Shown: piece after piece, positions 5,658-12,482 of the stretch | Numbering within the stretch: the first letter of the stretch is position 1 | Layout: every line of letters begins with the position of its first letter | Origin: SMTZ1-83 sp048884925 | Lineage (GTDB): Archaea > Asgardarchaeota > Thorarchaeia > Thorarchaeales > Thorarchaeaceae | NCBI GenBank assembly: GCA_048884925.1 | Contig: JBHLQK010000082.1 | Span: 1 to 12,482, forward strand | Reading direction: 5' to 3' | Length of the DNA: 12,482 nucleotides | The notes under the pieces: generated by a model | The model's database searches: none | What the model was told of the DNA's origin: nothing | What the model saw: the letters and a program-made list of their open reading frames with translations, nothing else | Position numbers and translations under genes: made by a program

Positions 5658-5957
5658 TCTATTTCACCTCTTTTCTCTGCTGATTTGACGGATTTCTTGA
5701 AGAACTAGTGGCCGTCAGGCAACCGCCAGAGTCATGCCGTATAAGTCTGTATTTTAACGTTACGTCGCAGACAATAGCAGGGATTGGCGACAAGTTAAAA
5801 AGGTAGACACCACTGAACCTGCAATACATAGGTGAAGAAGGGATGTACCGCCAATTTACACCATTATAGCAAAGGATTGCTTCTTCTATGAACCCAGTAC
5901 GTATGAGGCGTCACATTCCGATCATCCTAATAATAGCTCTGGAGTTTTGATAAACAG
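5658..5957. promoter_or_regulatory. divergent aRF1 / pheST intergenic region
   Basis: For aRF1 the minus strand offers GTTAAAATA (complement of 5751-5759) and ACTTATAC (complement of 5739-5746) as TATA boxes. For pheS the plus strand offers GTTAAAAA (5794-5801), which implies a leader of about 130 bases, or CATTATAG (5862-5869), which implies a shorter one. The leader contains two small ORFs. One has 8 codons (5843-5869, preceded by GGTG at 5831-5834). The other has 20 codons (5888-5950, reading MNPVRMRRHIPIILIIALEF) and stops seven bases before the pheS ATG. I see no recognisable RNA family here. Confidence 0.4.
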
Positions 5958-7475
5958 ATGAGCGAGCAGTTGACAAAAGGAGAGAAAGTAGTTCTAGAGC
6001 AATTAGTCAACACCAGCGAGAGGATAACATCAAGAATTCTCGCTATTAGACTTGGCGAAAAGGAAGAACGCGTTGTCTCAATTCTCAACTCACTCTCCCA
6101 GAGAGGTTTAATTGAACTTGCTACAGAGGAATTTGCATCATATTCCCTTACAGATGAGGGGCTAGAATACGCCAAGAGTGGACTTCCAGAAGTCAGGCTG
6201 TTTCGTGCGGTCATTGAGCTTGGCGGTCGTGCTAGGCTAGATGATGCTGTATCTAGGAGCGGGATATCGCAGAAATCCAAAGGCATTGCTTTGAGCTGGA
6301 CTAGAAAGAATGGATGGCTCGCAATCTCAAAGGAGAATGGAACTACGTTCCTTTCTGCAAATGTTGAAACCGTTGAATCTCCAATTAAGAGCATACTCTT
6401 GATGATTCTTGAAGGAGAGCAACGATTCCCCAGAAGGCATGAACCATCTCTAAAGATTGCTCTGGAGCGGTCGTTGATCATGGCCAAAACAGTGAAAGTC
6501 TTTGTAGCAAAGGTAGCCGAAGAAATGCGAGCAACATCAGAGAATCTACTTAGGGAAGAAGTCAGCGGCATTATAGATTTAACGCAGGAGATGCTTTCCA
6601 CAAAGAGTTGGGAAGGCAAGGTTTTCAAACCCTACAATGTTGAACTTCAGCCAGCGTATGCAAACTATGGCAAGAAGCATCCATACGCCGAGTTCAATGA
6701 TTGGCTAAGAGAGATTATGATTGGTCTCGGATTCACCGAATGGGATGGTCCGTATGTGGAAACTGAATTCTGGGCCCATGACTCTCTCTTCGTCCCCCAG
6801 GATCATGTGGCTCGAGAAGTCCAGGATCAATTCAGAATTACTACACCCTATGAACATGCGGATATCCCTGACGAGAAATACTATCGCGCTGTCAAGGCTG
6901 TTCACGAGAATGGTGGTGATACGGGTTCCAAAGGATGGGACTGGCCCTTTAGAAGAGAAATTGCAACAAGGCTATGTCTCCGCCCACATACCACTCCTGT
7001 ATCAATGAGATATCTTTGGGAACATAGGGAAAGTCCTCAAAAAATGTTCATAATCGATCGCAATTTCAGATCAGAAACTCTGAGCGCTACACATGCTCAG
7101 GAGTTTGATCAGTGCGAGGGTATCATTATGGATAAGGGTCTTACTTTGAGAGACCTCCTTGGATATTTGAAGTCCATATGCAGTGCAGTGGGCATTAAGA
7201 AGCTGAAGTTCAAGCCAGGCCAGTTCCCTTTCACTGAACCAAGCGTGGAAACCTTTGGAAAACATGAGAAGCTTGGCTGGATTGAGCTAGGCGGATCGGG
7301 AATTTTCAGACCCGAGGTAACGTACCCACTTGGGATAAGGGATACCGTCCTAGCATGGGGAATAGGTTCCGGTCGGCTCTACATGGCGGCTATGGGTATT
7401 AATGACATCAGGGACTTGTTCTCAAGGGATCTCAATTGGCTCAGAAAGAGTAGCTTTGTTAGAGAGGTGGCTTAG
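5958..7475 (+). CDS. pheS: phenylalanyl-tRNA synthetase alpha subunit
   Basis: Catalytic subunit of the (alpha-beta)2 class IIc synthetase that charges tRNA-Phe. The 505-residue length matches archaeal/eukaryotic PheS. Residues 1 to about 190 are winged-helix-like modules (opening with MSEQLTKGEKVVLEQLV) typical of the archaeal N-terminal extension. The catalytic domain follows. Motif 2 is FRSETLSATHAQEFDQCEG near 369-387, GSGIFRPEV near 447-455 lines the phenylalanine pocket, and motif 3 is GIGSGRLYMAAMGI near 468-481. The ATG has only a distant GGAG (5941-5944, 13-base spacer), partly inside a small upstream ORF. Its stop directly abuts the pheT start, so the two subunits are made from one operon. 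Confidence 0.96.
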   Translation: MSEQLTKGEKVVLEQLVNTSERITSRILAIRLGEKEERVVSILNSLSQRGLIELATEEFASYSLTDEGLEYAKSGLPEVRLFRAVIELGGRARLDDAVSRSGISQKSKGIALSWTRKNGWLAISKENGTTFLSANVETVESPIKSILLMILEGEQRFPRRHEPSLKIALERSLIMAKTVKVFVAKVAEEMRATSENLLREEVSGIIDLTQEMLSTKSWEGKVFKPYNVELQPAYANYGKKHPYAEFNDWLREIMIGLGFTEWDGPYVETEFWAHDSLFVPQDHVAREVQDQFRITTPYEHADIPDEKYYRAVKAVHENGGDTGSKGWDWPFRREIATRLCLRPHTTPVSMRYLWEHRESPQKMFIIDRNFRSETLSATHAQEFDQCEGIIMDKGLTLRDLLGYLKSICSAVGIKKLKFKPGQFPFTEPSVETFGKHEKLGWIELGGSGIFRPEVTYPLGIRDTVLAWGIGSGRLYMAAMGINDIRDLFSRDLNWLRKSSFVREVA

Positions 7476-9140
7476 ATGATAGTGGAATGTAGAATCGATG
7501 ACTTGCTAAAGCTAATTGGTAGGAATATCTCACTAGAGAAGCTAGAAGACACCCTCTTTTTGATTAAAGCTGAGGTCGAAAAGGTTGAGGGAAACATTAT
7601 CGAGATAGAGGTGAACCCTGACCGCCAAGATATGGTTTCAACTGAGGGAATTGCGAGGGCTGTTCGAGCATTCTTGCGTATTGAAACCGGACTTCGGAAA
7701 TATCCTGTCAAGAAATCTGGCCTGCAGGCAATAGTCAAGCCAGGACTCTCAAAGATAAGACCGTATCTCTCGTGCTCAATAGTCCTAGGAGTAGAAACGG
7801 ATGACGAGCTAATCAAAGAATACATGCATCTGCAGGAGGCACTCACAGCCACTCATGGAAGAAATAGGAATAAGGCAAGCATTGGACTCTACGTGTTTGA
7901 TAACATTGAATTTCCATTGATCTATGGTCCTCGGAAACCGGCAGACATATCATTCGTGCCCTTAGGCTACGAGGTTGAGATGGATGGGCCAACTATCCTC
8001 ACCGACCACGAAAAAGGGGTCGACTTTGGTTCGATAATCTCCGGATTCAAGAAATGGCCACTGCTATTCGACTCGAAAGGTGAGGTGCTTAGTCTACCGC
8101 CAATTATCAACAGCAATGACCTTGGTCGCATCACGACTGAAACACACAATATATTCGTAGAGGTGACTGGAACACACCTTCCAACTGTCAATCAAGCACT
8201 CAATATCATGACAACTTCACTTGCTGAACGAGGTGGCAAAGTTGAATCACTCACAGTTGTCTATCCAAATGCGACGACACATGAAACCCCTGATTTCTCA
8301 CCTGAGCTGATGATAATCACAGTAGATGAAGTAAATCGATTGAGCGGTCTTGACCTTAATAAAGCTGAGATAATCGAAGCATTGGGCAGAACTGGCTATG
8401 GAGCAAAGCAACGAAAGGCTGGACAGATTGAAGTCCAAATTCCAGGATATCGTGTTGACGTTCTACATCCCGTTGATGTGATTGAGGACGTAGCCATTGG
8501 CTATGGTTTTGACAGAATTGAGCCAGGTATGCCGCAGACTATGACAACAGGGAAAGCAAAGCCTGTGACGGGAATAAAGAACAAAGTGAGAGACCTTATG
8601 GTCGGATTGGGGTATCAAGAGATCATGAGCTATGTCATGAGCTCTCCAGACCTGCTGAATGAGAAGGTGCTCAGAGATCGACCACTGGTTGCTACAGGTA
8701 ATCCAAAGAGTCGAGACTATTCAGTTCTGAGGAACTCTCTCCTTCCGATTTTGCTCGCCTTTGCTGCCCAGAATCAACATGCTGAGTATCCGCAGAAGAT
8801 CTTCGAAGTCGGGGATATTGCCCTACCTGATGAGATGATGGAAACTCGAGTACAGCAGATCCCGTCTCTTTGTGGGCTGGTCACTGATACAACTGTCAAC
8901 ATCACCGACCTTGCAACTGAAATTGGATTCCTTCTCCGAAATATGGGATTGGATGGAAGGTTTGCCTATGAGAAACGAAGAGATCCCACCTTCATCAAGG
9001 GCAGAAGCGCTGACATTCTTCTGGATGGAGAGCAAATTGGATTGTTCGGGGAGGTTTCTCCGAAAGTTCTATCGAATCTTGAACTCGGAACACCCTCTGT
9101 AGCCTTTGAAATATACCTTCCGAGGGACGGTCAGTGGTAA
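7476..9140 (+). CDS. pheT: phenylalanyl-tRNA synthetase beta subunit
   Basis: Structural and editing subunit partnering PheS. At 554 residues it is the shorter archaeal/eukaryotic type, without the N-terminal tRNA-binding (EMAP-like) domain of bacterial PheT. The N-terminus contains the EVNPDRQDMVSTEGIARAVR segment (about 45-65). It is followed by a B3/B4 editing region, a B5 domain opening near residue 277 (ITVDEVNRLSGLDLNKAE) and a degenerate class II core that includes PKSRDYSVLRNSLLP and KIFEVGDI. The ATG immediately follows the pheS stop and has GAGGTG about five bases upstream, inside the pheS coding end, so translation is probably coupled. No damage is seen. Confidence 0.95.
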   Translation: MIVECRIDDLLKLIGRNISLEKLEDTLFLIKAEVEKVEGNIIEIEVNPDRQDMVSTEGIARAVRAFLRIETGLRKYPVKKSGLQAIVKPGLSKIRPYLSCSIVLGVETDDELIKEYMHLQEALTATHGRNRNKASIGLYVFDNIEFPLIYGPRKPADISFVPLGYEVEMDGPTILTDHEKGVDFGSIISGFKKWPLLFDSKGEVLSLPPIINSNDLGRITTETHNIFVEVTGTHLPTVNQALNIMTTSLAERGGKVESLTVVYPNATTHETPDFSPELMIITVDEVNRLSGLDLNKAEIIEALGRTGYGAKQRKAGQIEVQIPGYRVDVLHPVDVIEDVAIGYGFDRIEPGMPQTMTTGKAKPVTGIKNKVRDLMVGLGYQEIMSYVMSSPDLLNEKVLRDRPLVATGNPKSRDYSVLRNSLLPILLAFAAQNQHAEYPQKIFEVGDIALPDEMMETRVQQIPSLCGLVTDTTVNITDLATEIGFLLRNMGLDGRFAYEKRRDPTFIKGRSADILLDGEQIGLFGEVSPKVLSNLELGTPSVAFEIYLPRDGQW

Positions 9141-9180
9141 CTGGGTCCGCAAGAATGCGTAGCTGCCTCCGCGCAGAAAA

Positions 9181-9188
9181 GATATAAG
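9181..9188 (+). promoter_or_regulatory. TATA box of the small GTPase gene
   Basis: GATATAAG preceded by an A-rich stretch (CAGAAAA, 9174-9180) fits an archaeal TATA/BRE element in the gap after pheT. It predicts a start near 9210 and a leader of about 40 bases. That leader would begin in an imperfect inverted repeat (CAGGTGC 9212-9218 against GCACCCTG 9224-9231). Confidence 0.5.
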
Positions 9189-9248
9189 AACTAGCAGAGA
9201 GAGTCAGGCATCAGGTGCATTGCGCACCCTGTAAAGGGGCACCAATGA

Positions 9249-9848
9249 ATGACGGAAGGTCCGACACCCTCAACAGCAGAATCCTCAGACGAGTCATCTG
9301 ATGAGTTCAAATTTAGAGTGGTTCTATTGGGTGAGGCCGCCGTCGGCAAGACTTCGCTAATTCGAAGGTTCACTGAGAACTCGTTTGATGAGGACTACAA
9401 GCAAACCATTGGAACCACCTTTGCCTCTAAGGATGTTAGTGTGACTGATGATGAGGGTCAGACCAGACAGGTGCGTTTAATCGTCTGGGACATGGGGGGC
9501 CAGACAACTTATCGAGAGTTACGTAGGCAATTCATGAAGGGTTCATCCGGGGCAATCATTGCCTATGATGTGACACGTCCTGAAACATTCATGGCCATGA
9601 ACAATTGGTTCGAATCATTCCGTGAAACGTGTCCTAATGCGGCTGTTGTCATTGCCGCCAATAAGGTAGATCTTTTGGATAGTAGAATTGTGCCTGTGGA
9701 ACCCGGATTAATGTTACGTGACTGGTTTCAAGCTGATTACTATGAGACGAGTGCAAAGACAGGGGCTGCTGTCACTGACGTTTTTGATAAGCTGGGCAAG
9801 CTCGTTCTCAGACAAGTCCGAGCTGAGAAGAAAAGCTCGGAGATGTAA
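9249..9848 (+). CDS. Ras/Rab-superfamily small GTPase
   Basis: A 199-residue protein with the full G-domain motif set: G1 GEAAVGKTS (28-36), switch I Thr53 in QTIGTTF, G3 WDMGGQ (80-85), G4 NKVD (138-141) and G5 TSAK (168-170 plus Thr167). It should bind and hydrolyse GTP as a molecular switch. An acidic, Ser-rich tail of about 19 residues precedes the G domain, and the C-terminus (KKSSEM) has no cysteine for prenylation. Switch II reads DMGGQ, closer to Arf-type DxGGQ than Rab-type DTAGQ, although the switch I region is Rab/Ras-like. The ATG follows GGGG (9236-9239) by 9 bases. The CBS-domain gene starts 35 bases downstream and may be co-transcribed. Such GTPases are abundant in Asgard archaea; the specific role is unknown. 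Confidence 0.92.
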   Translation: MTEGPTPSTAESSDESSDEFKFRVVLLGEAAVGKTSLIRRFTENSFDEDYKQTIGTTFASKDVSVTDDEGQTRQVRLIVWDMGGQTTYRELRRQFMKGSSGAIIAYDVTRPETFMAMNNWFESFRETCPNAAVVIAANKVDLLDSRIVPVEPGLMLRDWFQADYYETSAKTGAAVTDVFDKLGKLVLRQVRAEKKSSEM

Positions 9849-9883
9849 CTCGACAAACACGTGTCCGTATAGGAGGAACAAAG

Positions 9884-10288
9884 GTGCGGGTCCGAGACTT
9901 CATGACATCTATGATTGTCACATCAGAGGCTGAAACACCGGTAAAGGAAGCTGCGAGGCTTATGGCAGCTGAAGACATAGGCAGCTTAGTTGTGACCAAG
10001 AGTGATTTCCTCGCCGGAATGGTCACTAGAAAGGAAATCATCGGAGCACAACTGTTGTCAGATGATGTTTATGAATCACTCACCGTTGAAGATGTAATGA
10101 CCAGTCCTGTCATCACAATTAGTCCTGATGCTGATCTTGGCCAAACCATTGCAGTGATGAATCAGGCAGGCGTCAAGTGTCTTCCAGTTATCGAAGGCGA
10201 CTCCATAATCGGAGTTGTGAGCACCAGTGATGTAATACGCGTTCTGGCTACAATGAAGCATCTTGCAGATGGATCTTCGGTAGATTAA
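9884..10288 (+). CDS. tandem CBS-domain protein
   Basis: A 134-residue stand-alone protein made of two CBS motifs, which together form one adenosyl-ligand-binding Bateman module. CBS1 spans about 1-55 (VRDFMTS, then ETPVKEAARLMAAEDIGSLVV, then GMVTRKEII). CBS2 spans about 64-125 (VEDVMTSPVITISPDADLGQ, VKCLPVIEGDSIIGVVSTSDVI). Proteins of this kind usually sense AMP, ATP or S-adenosylmethionine and regulate a partner; none is fused here. It starts with GTG 9884, backed by a perfect AGGAGG (9871-9876) seven bases away. It lies 35 bases after the small GTPase, so joint transcription is plausible. Confidence 0.92.
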   Translation: MRVRDFMTSMIVTSEAETPVKEAARLMAAEDIGSLVVTKSDFLAGMVTRKEIIGAQLLSDDVYESLTVEDVMTSPVITISPDADLGQTIAVMNQAGVKCLPVIEGDSIIGVVSTSDVIRVLATMKHLADGSSVD

Positions 10289-10300
10289 GGGGACCTTATA

Positions 10301-10363
10301 TTGCTGGCTCATGAATAAGAATTTGTTAGAAGAAATCCAGCGCTGAGTGGTGAGAGCCAGCAA
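10301..10363. repeat. perfect 10-bp inverted repeat
   Basis: TTGCTGGCTC (10301-10310) and GAGCCAGCAA (10354-10363) are exact complements separated by 43 bases. Both arms can be extended imperfectly (ACCTT before, AAGGT after). The end of the right arm, CAAGGT (10361-10366), can alternatively pair with ACCTTG (10424-10429). An 11-codon ORF (10311-10346) lies in the loop. The repeat is in the 237-base gap between the CBS and HNH genes and has no T-tract, so it is not an obvious terminator. Confidence 0.6.
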
Positions 10364-10525
10364 GGTTTCGTTGGGTGTGGTATCTTTGATAGTAAAATAC
10401 CTGATCCCTGCTAGCAACCCACCACCTTGTTCTTTGTTATCACTCTACTAAAGCGTTTTGACTGCCCAGTCCGCGCTTTCTCACTTGGACAATAACTATT
10501 AGGTGAGCCATCAACATTCTACCAC

Positions 10526-10786
10526 ATGGGCAAGAAGACATACAGAGACAGCAATGGATATCTCCGCTTCAAGGATTCTGGGATGCTAGTCCATAGATGG
10601 GTCGCTGAAAAGAAATTAGGCCGCCGACTCCGCTCTGGTGAAGTGGTTCATCACGAGAACAAGCTAAGAACAGATAATCACCCGAGAAATCTGCAGGTAT
10701 TTTCCTCTAGAGCACGGCATCGGGCGCATCATATCAAGAAAGCATGGACCCGAACACGTCGAAGCAGAACAAGGAAAAGATGGTAG
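10526..10786 (+). CDS. small HNH nuclease-like protein
   Basis: An 86-residue basic protein resembling the HNH_3 type of small HNH endonucleases common in phage and group I introns. The pattern is GYLRF, then LVHRWVAEKKLGRRL, GEVVHHENK with His42/His43 and Asn45, then TDNHPRNLQVF with Asp50, Asn51 and Asn55, and a later H-x2-HH. These supply the metal-binding and catalytic His and Asn residues of a beta-beta-alpha-metal fold. The C-terminal 20 residues are strongly Arg/Lys rich. There is no intron or interrupted gene next to it. No ribosome binding site is close to the ATG; a weak TATA-like AATAACTATTAG about 30 bases upstream suggests a leaderless transcript. Its stop is 11 bases from that of the convergent LRR gene. 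Nuclease activity is inferred from motifs. Confidence 0.75.
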   Translation: MGKKTYRDSNGYLRFKDSGMLVHRWVAEKKLGRRLRSGEVVHHENKLRTDNHPRNLQVFSSRARHRAHHIKKAWTRTRRSRTRKRW

Positions 10787-10797
10787 AGGATTTTGAC

Positions 10798-12482
10798 TCA
10801 CTCCGAAACACCTTTTGCCCGACGTGGCGTTTGTTTCAGAAACTCAGCGTAAACGCGTTTCAGGTATTGTTTCATATCCTCTGAGGTTGTCACTGGATAG
10901 TTGATTATTCTGTCACTCGTTGTCTTGAAACAGAGGTCAATATAGCTCAATTCCTTCTGGACCTTCTCAAGATTCCAGGTAGCGATCCGTAAAGGCATCT
11001 TCATCTTTGTAAGAATCTCGAATCCATACGCGGTGAGCAGCAGAGGCTCTAAATCTACTACTCCATCTGATATTTGAACTGTTGTTTCCAGAATTTCTTC
11101 TCGACGACGTTTGGCAATATCACTAATGAGGACAGCGGCCATACCATCTCGCATCCGTTCGATATCCAATAGAACCGTGTTACCTCTAGCTGCAACTTGG
11201 ATACGTAGGCACTCGACCAATATCTCATATATCTCATCAACAAGCTGATCGTAGCTGGTGATACCATCTATCGATTCGATTATGGAAACTAGATCACCAT
11301 CAAAGCCATTGAACTCAGTTATGCCCAATGCTTCAAGAAAGCTGCTCTGGCCTGCTAACCTATGGCGACCAGATAATCGATTAAGATACTCTATCGCAGT
11401 TCTTTTCATTGCATCCCAACCTTCTCTCTCCATCTTATGATGGTAGTCTTGCCATTGAATATTCCAATCACGGTCAGGAAACAACTTGAGATTCAAATCT
11501 TCTCCAGAAAAGATTGGATCAACAGTCACTATTACAGGAAGGTCTATGCCAACATCGGCCCAGTATTCTAGCGATATTAGAGGGCTCAGATCTATGGTCT
11601 TCAATTTATTATTGTAGAGGTCAATCTTCCCATGAACACTTCTTTCTCCAAGTGAGTCCAGATTAATACGCTCTAGCCTATTATCGTTGAGTTCGAGTTT
11701 TTCTATAGTGGTGCATGAGCTGAGAGGCGATAGGTCGATTATCTGCAACGCATTGTGACTTAGTCCGAGCTCACGCAAACAAGCCCCAGAAGCGAGAGCT
11801 TTGAGATCCACACTTCTTAGTTGGTTTCCATTAAGATGAAGTGCTTGCAAGTTATGACATGAAGCTAATGGTTTGAGATCTATCTCTGCAAGATGATTTT
11901 CATCCAGATGTAGCTCCTCCAGGTTCTTGCATGCTCCAACAGGGGTGAGATCGATGCTTTCGAGTTGATTCCAGCTTAGATGAAGCTCAAGGAGTCCGGG
12001 GCAATGAGAAAGTGGTCTCAAATCAATTTGAGAGAATCTGTTTCGATACAAGCAAAGCCGTTCGAGTTTCTGACATGAACCTAACGGACCCAGATCGATG
12101 TCAGTGAGTTGATTCCCATGGAGACCTAAAGATCGAAGATCTGAGCAGTGCTTCAGAGGGGAGAGATCAATCTCCTGCAATTGGTTCCAGCTCAGATCCA
12201 ATTCTTGCAGAGAGTCTAAGATCCTTAAAGGTTCGAGATCAATACTGCGAATCTGGTTTTCGTTCAAACGTAGTTCATTTAGATATAAGAGAGAACTTAG
12301 GGGCGAAAGATCAATGTTCTTTATTTTGTTGTTGTAGAGGTCCAGAACTTTAAGATTCGTGGTAGATTTGATTTCAGTAAAGTCAATCTGCTTCAATTCA
12401 TTCCAGCTAAGCCTGAGGATTTCAAGACTCTTGCAGGACCCGAGTGGATTCAGATCTAGAGCTGTGAGATTGTTCCCAAACA
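10798..12482 (-). CDS. leucine-rich repeat protein, partial (N-terminus outside window)
   Basis: The frame is open to the right edge of the window, so only the C-terminal 560 or so residues are visible. The TTG at 12396 is not a credible start because LRR sequence continues upstream of it. From the edge to about 11593 there are 12 complete 24-residue repeats plus a partial one. The consensus is D-L-x-P-L-x-x-C-x-x-L-x-x-L-x-L-x-x-N-x, then L-x-x-I. A degenerate capping repeat (DLSPLISLEYWADVGI) closes the array. The final 250 residues (about 10801-11550) are a mixed alpha/beta region that I do not recognise, with no membrane span. LRR solenoids bind proteins; the partner is unknown. Its stop faces the HNH gene. 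Such LRR arrays are common in Asgard genomes. Confidence 0.85.
   Translation of the reverse strand, partial: FGNNLTALDLNPLGSCKSLEILRLSWNELKQIDFTEIKSTTNLKVLDLYNNKIKNIDLSPLSSLLYLNELRLNENQIRSIDLEPLRILDSLQELDLSWNQLQEIDLSPLKHCSDLRSLGLHGNQLTDIDLGPLGSCQKLERLCLYRNRFSQIDLRPLSHCPGLLELHLSWNQLESIDLTPVGACKNLEELHLDENHLAEIDLKPLASCHNLQALHLNGNQLRSVDLKALASGACLRELGLSHNALQIIDLSPLSSCTTIEKLELNDNRLERINLDSLGERSVHGKIDLYNNKLKTIDLSPLISLEYWADVGIDLPVIVTVDPIFSGEDLNLKLFPDRDWNIQWQDYHHKMEREGWDAMKRTAIEYLNRLSGRHRLAGQSSFLEALGITEFNGFDGDLVSIIESIDGITSYDQLVDEIYEILVECLRIQVAARGNTVLLDIERMRDGMAAVLISDIAKRRREEILETTVQISDGVVDLEPLLLTAYGFEILTKMKMPLRIATWNLEKVQKELSYIDLCFKTTSDRIINYPVTTSEDMKQYLKRVYAEFLKQTPRRAKGVSE

Noticed and set aside
5927..6628. 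Long minus-strand ORF antisense to pheS (233 residues)
   Set aside because: Ser-rich translation typical of an antisense shadow; pheS is unequivocal on the other strand.
10076..10417. Minus-strand ORF overlapping the CBS gene and the following gap
   Set aside because: Mostly antisense to the conserved CBS domains and without a recognisable domain or ribosome binding site.
12394..12396. TTG as start of the LRR protein
   Set aside because: In-frame LRR sequence continues upstream to the window edge, so the gene begins outside the window.
11593..12482. CRISPR-like or satellite repeat from the 72-base periodicity
   Set aside because: The period is exactly 24 codons in an open LRR frame and the DNA repeats are diverged; it is coding.

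Overview
The window most likely comes from an Asgard archaeon, with Thorarchaeia as my best guess. Archaeal markers are an aRF1/eRF1-type release factor (NIKS, YxCxxxF and GGQ motifs), archaeal/eukaryotic-type PheS and PheT, GGTG/GAGGTG ribosome binding sites that match the archaeal 16S 3' end, and TATA-like elements upstream of genes. The Asgard flavour comes from a Ras/Rab-superfamily small GTPase and a large protein of tandem 24-residue leucine-rich repeats. No rRNA or marker tree is available, so the lineage is an inference.

Layout. Positions 1-197 hold a fairly GC-rich, inverted-repeat-rich stretch ending in T5, a candidate structured RNA of unknown identity. The ino1 gene (myo-inositol-1-phosphate synthase, + strand) follows behind a TATA region ringed by ACTAT repeats. 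A minus-strand cluster (about 3012 to 1464) encodes an AbrB-like/ACT-like fusion, a VTT/DedA-like membrane protein and a CpXC zinc-ribbon protein. Diverging from it on the + strand are two short-overlap genes that together form a membrane-anchored Cas4-like PD-(D/E)XK nuclease split in two, then a small helical orphan. aRF1 lies on the minus strand, convergent with the orphan. It is divergent from the pheS-pheT operon, which has a long leader with small ORFs. Next, on the + strand, come a small GTPase, a two-CBS-domain protein and, after a 237-base gap containing a perfect 10-bp inverted repeat, a small HNH protein. A long LRR gene runs on the minus strand and leaves the window at its right edge, so its start is not present.

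How the genes fit together. Translation is represented by aRF1, pheS and pheT. Membrane biology is represented by ino1 (inositol for lipid headgroups or solutes), the VTT protein and the membrane nuclease. Signalling is represented by the GTPase, the CBS protein and the LRR protein. All three stop codons end genes here (TAG, TAA and TGA each several times), consistent with an omnipotent release factor.

The most unusual feature is the split nuclease. The N-terminal iron-sulfur cysteine and the GxxxH histidine are on one short polypeptide. The catalytic D, ExK and QxxxY motifs and the other three cluster cysteines are on the next. Each polypeptide has one transmembrane helix near the break. The second oddity is an aRF1 that appears to lack the zinc-ribbon minidomain of its C domain.
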